Assembly (NCBI GenBank): GCA_020310875.1
Contig: CM035441.1
Span: 86,950,777 to 87,014,776, forward strand
Origin: Ceratopteris richardii
Taxonomy: Eukaryota; Streptophyta; Polypodiopsida; Polypodiales; Pteridaceae
Reading direction: 5' to 3'
Length of the DNA: 64,000 nucleotides
This document shows, piece after piece, positions 22,680 through 33,687 of this stretch. How positions within the stretch are numbered: position 1 is the first letter of the stretch; each line of letters starts with the position of its first letter. The position numbers were made by a program, and so were the translations under genes. The notes under the pieces were generated by a model that was given only the letters and a program-made list of their open reading frames with translations, was not told the origin of the DNA and ran no database searches.

Positions 22680-23015
22680 TGAAGTATTTTGATGGTGATT
22701 CATCACAGTGTGTTGTCCTTCTCCAAAGCTCCACGACGATATCCTCAGAGTAGAAAACTGAGCTCCAAGCATCGTGCACGGTACTCTACACAGAGGCTGC
22801 AGAATACACAAAAAAACACAGTACACAGGGAGCATGAACTAAGACTTCTTAGGCGTTACTAATGTGGTCGAACTTACAGTCTATGGCTGACCAGACCACT
22901 ATATGTTTTATTAAAGAACATATACAAAGAAGTGTCTGATGGCCATTTGGCCTTTCACATGGACACTAACAGTAACAAATACTTGCATCTCTTTGTCTTT
23001 TACATATCACCATCA
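22680..23015 (-). repeat. LTR of a second copia-like family (F)
   Basis: About 336 bp. On the minus strand it runs from TGATGGTGATATG to ATACTTCA and contains TGATGGTGAT/ATCACCATCA as inner inverted ends. A diverged, truncated relative lies at 51214-51412, next to copia gag and pol remnants. The borders are inferred from the primer site and TG..CA ends. The 72 bases up to 23087 are the left flank of the C2 insertion. Confidence 0.7.
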
Positions 23016-23087
23016 AGAAAGGAAGAATTGGAAGAGGAAGATTGGGATTTCATTTTGATGAACCCAAAGTTGAACCATACTCGCTTT

Positions 23088-23316
23088 TGTTGGAGATAGA
23101 CGTCTGCGGAAGCACACAAACAGCACAAGGAAGAAGAAGAAGCTTGGAGCACAACACACAATACTGAATGTATTATTAGAGAATGTACAAAGATAAGTAG
23201 CCCATTAGGGCAATAGGCGTATATACAAGCCAAGGGAAAAAACCTCCTAAAGAGGGAAAAAAGTGCCCCAGCGGTCCTAGAGTGTTCACAGACATCACTA
23301 CCTAAATATATCAACA
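23088..23316 (-). repeat. 3' LTR of C2
   Basis: 229 bp, homologous to the C1 LTR in reverse orientation. Adjacent to a minus-strand polypurine tract (AAATCCCCCTT on the plus strand at about 23317-23327). Target duplicate GCTTT precedes it. Confidence 0.94.
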
Positions 23317-23390
23317 AATCCCCCTTGGGAGTGATGCGGTGAACAAGTAGTTGGCACTCATGTATAAGGAAGTGCCAAGCTATGTGGAAA

Positions 23391-23592
23391 TCACTCCACA
23401 AAAGGAAGTAAGTTGAAAGCTTTGCGGAAAGCTTCAAACTTCTCCCTAGGCAGAGCCTCCGTGAAAAGGTCTGCAATGTTCTCCTGTGTGGGCACATATG
23501 CCAAGCTGATCTCCCCAACAGAGAAACTCTCCCTGACATAATGATAATGCACCTCAATGTGCTTAGTGCAAGCATGGAACACAGGGTTCCTC
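23391..23592 (-). pseudogene. C2 polyprotein, RNase H C-terminal end
   Basis: Matches C1 from RNPVFHACTKHIEVHYHYVR to the terminal LLPFVE. The break at 23592 is the edge of insertion G; the preceding residues of the same domain resume at 27937. No stop is seen in this piece. Confidence 0.9.
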
Positions 23593-23597
23593 GTAAT

Positions 23598-23656
23598 TGT
23601 TGTACCAACTACTAAAGCAGTAGATATATATGCTCTAGTTACTAAGCAAGATGGAC
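23598..23656 (+). repeat. 59-bp inverted repeat, partner at 26601-26659
   Basis: The left arm starts TGTTGTACCAACTACTAAAG at the very edge of G. The right arm is its reverse complement with two mismatches. Because the right arm sits inside the putative 3' LTR, the left arm looks like an inverted LTR fragment rather than a DNA-transposon terminus. Confidence 0.85.
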
Positions 23657-23665
23657 CTTCAAATC

Positions 23666-23835
23666 TCCTTGAATCCTTCAAATCTCTTCATAACTGCTCT
23701 TCTAAGATATTACCTGCAAATGATAATCTGATAGTAAAAACTGGTACCTGTGATTTGATGTTGATCTGATTCCTTCATCTTCTCTAAACCATTGTTCTTC
23801 CTTGAAGTTATGAAGAGATTTGAAGGATTCAAGGA
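23666..23835. repeat. Perfect 29-bp hairpin arms inside G
   Basis: Arms 23666-23694 and 23807-23835 are exact reverse complements (29 of 29), with a 112-base loop. A transcript would fold into a stable hairpin that could feed small-RNA production. This is a structural observation only. Confidence 0.88.
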
Positions 23836-23839
23836 GCAC

Positions 23840-26558
23840 TTTTATACACTTTCATTATTTGAAAGTTAAAGGCTACATCAAAACAGGTATTTAGAGGTCT
23901 TTCTAGAGAGTTTTGAGAGATCTCTTTCATGGCAAGAAAGCTCATCTAAGAAGATAAATTTGGAGATGGGATGAGTTTTGTGTTCAACCAATTTTCTATT
24001 GTAAGTTGGTTGGATATCTAGGTACAAAATTTGATCTAGAGAGGTAACTCTAGAAAGGTAATTCATCATTCAGACAAAGGTTGGTGAATTTATTCATATC
24101 AGCCATTTGAAGCAGAATTTTGATTCAAAGATATGAGGAAATGATAAAACATGATTCTATGTTCACTTCCATTTGTATACCATGTTTGTTTTGCCTCTTA
24201 CTCTTAGCACTAGAAGAAGAGAAAGTTCATTTGAAGAAGTCAAGAGTGATTGCTACTTCAAGATGAAGAGAACAAAAGGTATGGAAGAGAAGTTTGAAGA
24301 TGTTGACATCATCAGGTGGAAGAAAGATGCAGAAGAAGAAAGTCCATCATTTCCAAAAGAAAAGTAAGAATTCCTTTTCTCATATATTTCCCATATATAT
24401 TTTTTATTTTATCCTCTACATCCAAAGAAAAGTCTATGAGAACATCTTGTGTGAAGATAGTATAAAGAAGAAGCAGTTTCTTGTTTTGCATTATACTTGG
24501 TCATGATTTAGTAGATTTGACAGAGAATTGCATTGAGAGAAAGAAAAGCAGCAGATTTTGAAGACAACTTGTATGTTTTGACTCATATGTATGAGTATAT
24601 ATAAGTTGAAGTTTTTAGCAGGCAGCTAATATGTTCCCTCGAAGAATTCTTGGAGTGTCAATACAGAGCTACTTTGTACATGACAAGTTGCAGAGAAGTA
24701 TATTTCTTCTTTATCTAACTCTTGAGGTAAAAGAGTTTTTTGTAGCAGATGTTGAAGACTTGGGTTGAGGTTTTGTGTTTGGAAAGGTTACCTCATATTC
24801 AGTATTTTTCAAAAAACTTCATAAAATTCAGATTTTTTATGTACCAGTCAGTTGAAGAATCTACTTTTTGTGTTTTTCTTGATTTTTGGATACATGCTTG
24901 TATTCAAAAAGGTGTTCCATCATATCATATCACTTGATTGAGAAGTGGAGTTGGTCAAAAGAAAGTCAAGCAGGTACTATCACATTTCACCCGGGTAGAA
25001 TATGAAAAGATGAAGTATCAACTTGCAGCTTTTGGAGTTCTCAAGGTGAGAAGTTTGTCCACTTATGTTTCAAGTAGGAGTTGCAGATTCTTGGGAAGGA
25101 TTTGTTTGAAGAAAAGTTTTACAACTTTGTAAGAAGCATGGACACTTAGAGACATTCAGGTAACAAATCAAACATTCAGTTATGAAGGTTTGATGAGAGC
25201 AAATTCTACGCAGGTATTTTGTTGGAGAGATCATTGATCTTGATAGATCTTGTATGATCTTCAATGATCTCAAAGATCTTGAGTATTTATGAGTCAGTTG
25301 TCTATCCTTTGTTTGTGAAGATTCTTAACATTGGAAGAAGTTCAAAGATTCAGATTCTATCAGATTTGTGTTGCAGAAAAATAGAAGAAGATACTTGTTA
25401 TGTTGCAGAAGGTTATGAATCCTAAAATGCTTTCATCAAGGTTTTATTGGATCATCTAACCTTATTCTAGATTTTGGGAAGTTGAAGAATGACAGGGAAA
25501 GCTCTTGGCATGTGCACAATGCTAATAAAAAGGGTTCAAAGATTTTGTTTCAGATACAAGTATTGATCACTAAAGATTTGATTTATGAAGAAGGACGTCC
25601 AAGATTTCGTAAAGTCTCATATAATTTGAAGAATATTGGATACTAGTGTTAAGTCATCCAAGGGGGTGATGAAACATGAAGACTTATTTTCAGCCATATA
25701 TGAAAAAATACAAAGTCATATCTACAGGTATTTCTATTTCAAGTATTCCTATTTCAGCTATTCCTATATTTCCTTTGTTAGTTTCTCTTTATGTTCCAGC
25801 TTTGAAAGAAGAAGGAAGAAGGAGAATGTCTGGAGAAAGTTCCTGTTAGGTGTTCCTGTTCAGGAGAAGGTTCCAAAGTTCTATTAAAGAGAAATTTGAT
25901 ATTTTTGAGAGGTATGTTTGAGAAGTGCGCACATATATGTTTATACCAAGTTTTGAAGGAAAGAGGTATGAAAGACTTACAGACTGAACAAGGATGAAGA
26001 CATGATGACATCATAGATTTTTTTGATGAGACTCATGAGTTGATTTCAGTTGATTTCAGCTGATTTCAGTTGAGTTGACTTGACTTGAGTACAGTCAGAG
26101 ATGAAACCAGCAGTGTTCATAATACACTAAGATGTGAGTTGTTAGTCACAGGTTCCAGGATTCAGTTCGTGATTATGTTCAGTGTATTTACATGACACAA
26201 CAAAAGTACGTTGAGAAAGTTTTAGTAAGGTAAATGCAAATATGTGGATCCTAGTGTATGTTTACAGGTTCGAGAAGATAGGAGATAGCAGGTTTAGAGT
26301 CGATACATGCTACATTTGTTGTCAAGCAAGTGATTGCTTGATGAGTACACTATTGGATATCTAGTTTGCATATTTTCTCAAGTATTATGGTTCATATTTA
26401 GCAAGTTCAGATTCTTTAAAGAAAAGTCAAAAAGACTTTTGAAGAAAAGGTTTGAAGGTCAGCTCGGAAGTACAATCTTGAAACTTGTGATAGTTTGCAG
26501 CTTATGATAGTTTGCAGATCCAGTTCAATTTGTACCAATATGACATTGCAGGGGTGAT
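23840..26558 (+). other. Internal region of G without genes
   Basis: AT-rich, with many AAGATTTGAAG-like words and TTGATTTCAG-like runs (about 26040-26090). No ORF over about 140 codons and no retroelement motif found. I see no host exon either. Confidence 0.55.
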
Positions 26559-27931
26559 TGTTGGAAACAATGCCATATGGTACATTATGCATGGTTATTG
26601 GTCCATCTTGCTTAGTAACTAGAGCATATGTATCTACTACTTTAGTAGTTGGTACAACACAACAGCATGGGCGTGTGGCTAGATCGTTACCCTCTCATCC
26701 TAGTGACCCGATTTCGAATCTCTCCGTCCACAGTGGCGCGAAACGCGATGGCTTTTTGTTATACATCTTTTCATAAATCAACGAACGCAAGATGGATTGT
26801 TGATGGATGTTTTTCTGATTAACTCACAAAGTGACGATCACTGTTTTAAGTGCTTTTGATGGTGCTTTTCAAGGTATACCAATACTATAAAAGAAGAGCC
26901 ATAGGCTCATTATATTCATCCTTCACCTAGTGTTCAACACAAGCCTTGGTGCTTGGACCTCAACAGAGGTGGTGTTTCTTCTAGCACATGGGGCAGCCAT
27001 GGTGCTAACTTGGAGCATGTTGAGGAGCAGCTATGGAGTTCTTCTTGGAGGAGAAGAGTGTTCTCACACTCTTGCTCATGGAGAGGACTTGGATATTAGC
27101 AGCTTGATGGTGTGGATCGGCCATTCACATGATGTATTTGAAGATTGTCTTCTACACGAAGATTTCAGGTTACTTCAAAGACATTGGATGATGGTTAACA
27201 TAAGATTTACATCTTATGTTAAGTATTCAGGTACATATTCTCTTTATGCACACAGGTACTACTTGAAGTTTATGGAGGCAGTAGCATCCATATCAGGAGG
27301 AGTCCTATTCGGCATAGGTACCAGAGAATCAGTACGTATATGATTTATGCATATTTGGATGAGGTGTTCGAGAAGGTATGTTTATATGAGTTTGAGGATT
27401 TTTGGCAGCAAACTTGTTAGCATTCTTTGCTACTTTTTAAGTATGTGATTTTTTCACACACGTATCTTACTTAGGGTCTTCCATAGCCTAAGCTTAGATG
27501 AGGGTTTGTTGATGATCAGTTTTAGACTGATCCTTCCTCTTTCGATCACTCATATTCACTCTTCTATAACCTATCAGGTCACACATCTCATATATATTCA
27601 GATTTCTGTCCATACATCTGAATATATTTGTTACATTTGTACATTCACTCATCCATCTATTTCTGATCACATAGAGTGGTTGAGAGTTTTGCTCCCACAT
27701 TGTACATTGAACATTGGTATATATGATAGTGTGAGTATGCAGTGGCTTACATAACACTTTACACATGGTGTCTAATCTTTCTCTATCTTTGTCTCATCAT
27801 CTGTATGATTAAGTTGTGGAATGTTCATGTTTTGTCAATATTGGAAGATTGCTAGATTCTATGTTGTATATGCTGGACCTATGGAACCATGGACCTGTGA
27901 TATGAGCTATGGGCCTACCTCATTTCCAACA
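26559..27931 (+). repeat. Putative 3' LTR of G
   Basis: Begins TGTTGGAAA after a polypurine tract and ends TTTCCAACA, giving perfect 9-bp inverted termini. A TATA-like CTATAAAAG lies near 26886-26894. Coding capacity is nil beyond short ORFs. No second complete copy is in the window, so the LTR call rests on end structure alone. Confidence 0.55.
26670..26780 (+). mobile_element. tRNA-like sequence, possible SINE head
   Basis: A Pol III A-box-like TGGCTAGATCGTT (26676-26688) is followed 21 bases later by a B-box-like ATTTCGAATCT (about 26711-26721), then an unrelated T-rich stretch. The layout fits the head of a tRNA-derived SINE within the G LTR. It does not fold as a full tRNA as far as I can see. 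Insertion borders were not resolved. Confidence 0.4.
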
Positions 27932-30773
27932 GCAACTCCCAATGCGCTCTGACTATCGGTGAAGATGGTGGTGGCAAAAGACTGACCAACACCCAAATCA
28001 GCCATGAGGCGTCTGAGCCACACACACTCAACAGTCGCTGTGAAAGCTTCCCCATACTCAGCCTCACAACTAGAAGTTTCCACAGTAGGCTGCTTCTTGC
28101 TCAACCAAGATATACATGAGCTACCAAGCATGAAGCAAAAGCCACTAGTGGACATGCGAGTGTCATGGTTGCCCAATCAGAGTCAGAAAAAGCATGCAAA
28201 TCTAGCGGTAGTGATCCCTCCTTGGGATAAAAACAACCCAAGTAGCTGAGTACCACTCAAGTAGCAAAAGATACGCTTAACCGCATGCCAATGCTTGACT
28301 CCTGGGCAATGCATAAACCTACTCATCTTTGAGACAGCAAACTGAATATCTGGCCGAGTAATGCATAAGTAAATCAAGCATCTAGGAGCGTGTTGATAGA
28401 GAACAGCATCAAATGCCTCTCAAGCATCATGAAGACTCAATCCTAAACATGTCTCCATAGGAGTGGCAATAGGCTTACACTCTTCAGAGCCAAAACGCTG
28501 CAATAATGTGTCAATATATTTCATTTGACACAAAGCCATTCCACCATCAACTTGCATAAATTGAATGCCCAAATAGTGATGCAAATGCCCCAAATCAGAC
28601 ATCTCAAATGAGGCATGCAAATCAGTGTTAAAATCAGCAATATGCTTCTCAATAGGACTAGTGAGCAGTATGTCATCAACATAAACCAGAATGATCAAAA
28701 GTACATCATTAGCACGCTTAACATATAAGGTGCTTTCAGATGGACTGTTCTCAAAACCATGTGCAATCAGATAGGCATGTATCTTTTCATACCAAGCACG
28801 TGGTGCTTGCTTTAAACCATATAATGCCTTCTTTAACCTGCACATTTGGTTCTCATACCCTTTCTGCACAAAGCCATGGGGCTGAAAAACATACACTTCT
28901 TCATGCAAGTCACCATTCAAAAATGCAGTTTTAATGTCCAACTGATGTACATTCCAACCATGATGGGCTGTAAGTGCACAGATGCTCTGAACAGTAGTCA
29001 TACGGCATGTAGATGCAAAGCTCTCATCAAAATCAATGCATGTTTCCTGTGCATAACCCTTTGCAACAAGCCTAGTCTTATACCTGTCAACTATACCATC
29101 AGGTTTACGCTTCAGCTTGTATACCCACTTAGTACCAATGGTTTTCTTGCCAGGAGGCAAGTCACATAAAGACCAAGTACCATTCTTCATTATTGCATCA
29201 TATTCAGATTGCATAGCAGCCATCCAATTTTCTGAATTTTGTGCTTCATCAAACGAAACAGGCTCAGTCTCATCACAGAGACTAGATGCAGCCATATCAT
29301 AGCAGTCTGATGCAAAAGAGGCTCTATGAGAGCCTGATCGAGTACGATATGACAGAGGTGCATCTAATTTACTGTCACGCAAGGTCTGCACCAGCCATTT
29401 TGGCATAGTTCTTGCCTGCTCAATATCAGCTCTCTCATCAATAAGTGCATCATGTAAATCTGCATCATCACATGAAACCTGCAAAGGTTGAGAAGTTGCC
29501 TCATTAGGACCAGCACTAGACTGTCCACCTGTGAAAAGAGGCAGTAAAGTATCATACATGTCTTTGGAGCTAACAGATGTCTCCTTAGTACATGAAAGCA
29601 ATGGCTGAATAGCATCTTCCACAAAAACAACATCACGGCTAACCAAAATGCGTTTAGTCTGTGGATGATACAGACAATAGCCTTTACTTTCAGAACTGTA
29701 TCCAACAAAAATACATTTTACTACTCTATCATCCAATTTTCTACGATGTTGTTTAGGCACTAATGCATATGCCAAACAACCAAAAACACGTAGATGAGAA
29801 ACACATGGCTTGTGATCATGCCAAGCCTCATATGGAGTGATAGACTGCAGTGCTTTAGTGGGACACTTGTTCAATACATATGTTGCACACATGACAGCCT
29901 CAAGCCAGAAACTATGTGGTAAAGCCTGACTCTTGACCATACACCTCGCCATCTCCATGAGTGACCTATTCTTTCGTTCAGCAACTCCGTTTTGTTGATG
30001 TGTATATGGCAATGTACACTGGTGTTTTATCCCACGTTCAGCCAGAAATGCATTAAAATCAGCCCTCGATCAGAACGGAGGGTGCCCATTTTACATGTTG
30101 ATAGATTTTCAACCAAAAGCAAAAACTGTTTGAAGCACATGAACACTTCGGACTTTGCCTTCAATGGATATACCCATGCATGCCTGGAAAAATCATCGAT
30201 GAAAGTCACGAAGTAAAGATAATTCCCAAAAGAAGGTATCTGCATAGGACCACAGACATCACTATGTACAAGCTGCAATTTTTTAGTAGCCGGAACCGAA
30301 CCATCTTTTGGAAAGGATGAACGCTTCATTTTGCCCAAAATACAGCCTTCACAAACATTTTTTTCAGGTGCCTCAAGTTTGGGCAAAGAGGACACCATTT
30401 CAGATTTCGGCAGGTGTAGCAAACTAGCAAAATTCAGATGACCAAAGCATGCATGCCAAAGCTTTGCATCTGACATAGCCTGAGAATCATTTATTGCACA
30501 TGCCAAATCATTTACAGATCTTTCATAGTCTATGAGCTTATATAGCCCACAACATAAAATGCCAGAAGCAATAATCACATCGACATTTGACAGATCATGC
30601 ACTGTACACCTGTCATCAACAAATTTCACAACCCAGCCAATCTTGGCTAATGCAGAATCTGATATTAGGTTCTTCTTGATCCCTGGCACAAATAAAGCAT
30701 CTAACAAAGTGAAAGAACTACCATCAGCAGTAGTCAAAATGATCTTACCAACTCCCCTAACAGGATAAGAGGA
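27932..30773 (-). pseudogene. C2 polyprotein, middle part: protease end, integrase, RT, RNase H start
   Basis: Collinear with C1. From the right: pre-integrase (HACFGHLNF), integrase with HSDVCGP and SDRG. A short deletion removes the GGEYMSS stretch after the second catalytic Asp and shifts the frame at about 30060. The next ORF (30012-28420) has NGVAERKN, the RT LDIKTAFLNG and VYVDDIL. RNase H pieces run to 27932 with further frame breaks near 28420 and 28180. Bounded by D (30774) and G (27931). Confidence 0.92.
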
Positions 30774-31405
30774 TGTTGAAGCTGAAGGTCAAGGACAAAG
30801 CATAGGAACACATCTAAGAGGTGGACACACAAGAAGAAGGAGCAAGAAGGGAGCTCCAAGAAGTACATGTCAACTTTTCAGAAGAATTCCCTACAAAAAT
30901 AGTGATTTCCATCACTAAAACCATTGTAAATACCATTTTCTATTTTTGTAGCTCCATTTTGTGCAAGCCGAGGAGTCCTCGAGCTTGAGGAGCATTAGAA
31001 GTATCATCCTACCAATTTTCATAATTTTTAGACTCCGTTTGAGCCCTCAAATAAGCCTTGGAACCTAATTTTTAACTAGGCCTGGAACCTAATTTTTAAC
31101 TAGGTCGGACACTAGGTCTGGACAGGGCCAAAACTAGTCAAAAAACTATAAAAAGAGCTAGAGAGCTCATTTTTGAGGTTAGCTTGTTAGAGAATAGAGC
31201 TTTGTAAGAGAACTCTTTGCAATCGAAGCTTTCCATTGTTCCTCTCTTTGATCTTACCTTGTGCGCGTGTGTGTGTGTATGTATGTGCATGTTTGTGTGC
31301 TTTCACTCACGCACTTGTGCCTTCACTTGCTCGTGGTCTTCATACCGGTCCTCACGTCTCTGCGGATTGACAAGTAAAGGAGGTGGTGCTTACGCTTGAG
31401 CTACA
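30774..31405 (+). repeat. 5' LTR of D
   Basis: TGTTGAAGCTGAAGG to TTGAGCTACA. It contains the palindrome CGAGGAGTCCTCG (30969-30981), a TATA box TATAAAAA (31147-31154) followed by GAGCTAGAGAGCTC, and a GT-rich microsatellite near 31264-31300. The block around the palindrome and the block around the TATA box are the parts best conserved with the E LTR. Confidence 0.95.
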
Positions 31406-31413
31406 CCAAATTT

Positions 31414-31431
31414 TGGCGCTGTTGTCGGGGA
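31414..31431 (+). promoter_or_regulatory. Primer-binding site of D (Asp tRNA)
   Basis: TGGCGCTGTTGTCGGGGA lies eight bases after the LTR. It matches the complement of the plant tRNA-Asp 3' end at 16 of 18 positions; both differences are C to T. The perfect version occurs at 55630-55647. Confidence 0.85.
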
Positions 31432-31734
31432 GAGAGCTTCGAGGACGAGCGTTGTGATGATAAGATCGTAGATTTGCGACGTTGGAAGGAAAAAAACTGT
31501 CATTTTTGTTCATTTTCTGATTTTTCTTCTTCATCTTCATCATCATCACCATCTCCATCTTCTTCATAGAAATTTCTTGTTTTTTAGTGCATTTTCACCA
31601 TTTTCATACCATTTTTCATGCATCATTGTGTGAGGAGGAGTTAGGAAGTGCAAGAGAGTGCAAGCGCTGTGTTTTTTCATGATTTTCTGCATATACGGAG
31701 CTCGCCATTGCTCGACGCTCAAAAATTCGAAGTT

Positions 31735-32760
31735 CTCGCCAAAAAACGCGATTTTGTGATGAAAATTGCGATTCTGTGAAAATTCAAAATTTTTTGAAAA
31801 ACCACGATTCTCTGTTTCCCGGCTAAAAACTTGTGGAAAAGAACACGATTCTGTGGTCATTCTCAGAATCACGATTCTGTGGTTGTGCTCAAAATGGAAA
31901 TTCTCACAAATCACGATTTTTAGCCAGAAACACGATTTTGTAAAAACACGATTCTCTAGGACAAAATCGCGATTCTCACCAATCACGATTTTCAGCAAAA
32001 ACACGATTTTGTGAAATCACGATTCTCTATAGACAATCGCGATTTTCATGTCAAAAACACGATTCTGAGAAAACACGATTCTGAGAAAACACGATTCTGA
32101 GAAAACACGATTCTCTAAGACAAAATCGCGATTTTCATGTAAAAAAAAACACGATTCTGAGAACCACGATTTTCAGCAAAAACACGATTCTGAGAACCAC
32201 GATTTTGTGAAAAACACGATTTTGTGAAAACACGATTCTCTGAGACAAAATCGCGATTTTCAGAAACACGATTCTATGTGCTCAAAATCGCGATTCTCAC
32301 CAATCACCATTTTCAGTAAAAACATGATTTTGTGAAAAAGGCGATTCTGTGAAAACACGATTTTCTGCTCAAAATCGTGATGCTCACAAATCACGTTTTT
32401 CAGCAAAAACACGATTCTGTGAACCACGATTTTGTGAAACACGATTCTGTGAACCACGATTCTGTGAAAACACGATTCTCTGCTCAAAATCGCGATTCTC
32501 ACCAATCACGATTTTTAGTAAAAACACGATTTTGTGAAAAAGGCGATTCTGTGAAAACACGATTTTTTGCTCAAAATCGCGATTTTCAAAAACACGATTC
32601 TGTGCTCAAAATCACGATTCTCACAAATCACGATTTTCAGCCAAAACACGATTTTGTGAAAACACGATTCTCAAGGTACACAATCGCGATCCTCTTGAAG
32701 TTCACAAAATCGTGATTCTCTTGAAGATCACAAAATCGCGATTCTGTCCAAAAGGTCCTG
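31735..32760 (+). repeat. Dense array of CACGATT / AATCGCGATT motifs in the leader of D
   Basis: Over about 1 kb the words CACGATTCT, CACGATTTT and the palindrome AATCGCGATT recur dozens of times with short, irregular spacers (often GTGAAAA, TCAGCAAAA, GCTCAAA). It begins after the primer site and stops about 250 bases before gag. ORFs over it translate the repeat and are not genes. It parallels the array in B with a different unit; both units share the core CGAT. Confidence 0.88.
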
Positions 32761-33008
32761 TTTGCCTGTTTTGACCCCCAAGAGCCTGATTTGACATAAC
32801 TTTTTCATCCAAAGTCCATTTTTTGAGCTCTATAGCTCGTTGGAAAGCTTGTTTCGAATCCTACACGGCCTCAACTGTTTTTTATAAGAATAATGCGTTG
32901 ATTTTCAGATAGGATATTTTGAAATTGAGCCTCAGGTGGGACCAAGAACCCAAGGGGACTCCAAAGGATTTGTGAACCATACCAAGGGGAAATTTTGGAC
33001 TAGGCAAA

Positions 33009-33438
33009 GTTGTCTACCTGGATAACACATCAGAGAAGATATTCTTGGTAACAGAACATGATAGACATGCATATACTTGGAAGAGTGAATTGATTTTCCC
33101 TCCACCAAGATCCAATGTTTCCCATGGCCTCCAAGGAGTAGGATCATCCCACGCTCATGAAGCCCAAAGAGAAGGAACTAGAGAGAGACCTGAGGTAAGT
33201 TTTGCACACACCGTGGGCAGGAATAGGTCAAGATTTGAAAATGAAAGACTTGAAAGAGAGAGACATCAAGCACATAGGCAACAAAGAGACGAACAGGATT
33301 TTCCATTGCCTAGACCCCGAGAGCACCCAAGAACCCTTAGACCCACTCAAGTGATCAAGGCAATGAAGAATTATTTTGACGGGTCAAGAGATCCTTATGA
33401 TCATGTGGCCGAGTTCAAACAAGTGTTAAGAGCTGAAC
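33009..33438 (+). pseudogene. D gag, N-terminal part
   Basis: The frame reads KVVYLDNTSEKIFLVTEHD and later TLRPTQVIKAMKNYFDGSRD and HVAEFKQVLRAE, matching B gag. It has no clear ATG; an in-frame stop occurs just upstream near 32970, so the start is damaged or lies elsewhere. C3 interrupts it after 33438 and the same frame resumes at 38737. Confidence 0.82.
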
Positions 33439-33674
33439 TGAAAGATCCCAATTAGCTACCTGCCACTCTCCTCCCAACCTTAAATAGCCCTTGCCCTTGG
33501 TACCTCTAGAATCTTCTCTAAGGTCCAAACTCTCCTCATATGGCCACTCTGAGGAGATGGAATAACCTTGAAGATCCGTGCTAGAGCCTTGGCTCCCCCG
33601 AGCTCTGGTCCTTGACCCGGCTAGGGTCCTCGACCAAATGCAGGTAGACCATGGAGGTCTAAATAAATCTAACA
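33439..33674 (-). repeat. 3' LTR of C3
   Basis: 236 bp from TGAAAGATCCC to CTAACA on the plus strand, next to the minus-strand polypurine tract AGAAGGGAGAGAGAG. Confidence 0.95.
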
Positions 33675-33687
33675 CTCTCTCTCCCTT

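Larger units (their letters stand above)
23598..27931 (+). mobile_element. Non-coding retroelement-like insertion G (inside C2)
   Basis: Inserted in the RNase H region of C2. Flanks GTAAT (23593-23597) and GCAAC (27932-27936) correspond to one target GCAAC, the left copy carrying two C-to-T changes. Ends are TGTTG...CAACA. No ORF with a recognisable domain occurs in 4.3 kb. A polypurine tract GCAGGGGTGAT followed by TGTTGGAAA at 26559 and TTTCCAACA at 27931 suggest a 1.37-kb 3' LTR. The 5' end is rearranged: its first 59 bases are an inverted copy of bases 43-101 of that LTR. A large non-autonomous LTR derivative is my best reading. Confidence 0.65.

Noticed and set aside
23598..26659. DNA transposon with 59-bp terminal inverted repeats
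   Set aside because: No transposase, no matching target duplicate after 26659, and the right arm lies within an LTR-like segment; the GTAAT/GCAAC flanks fit 23598-27931 instead.
31261..31301. GT-rich microsatellite as an independent feature
   Set aside because: It is part of the D LTR and present in both LTR copies (also near 48620) and, in altered form, in the E LTR.
31766..32715. ORFs across the D leader with HDSV/RFSAQNRD-like peptide repeats
   Set aside because: They translate the CACGATT nucleotide repeat, occur on both strands and have no domain.
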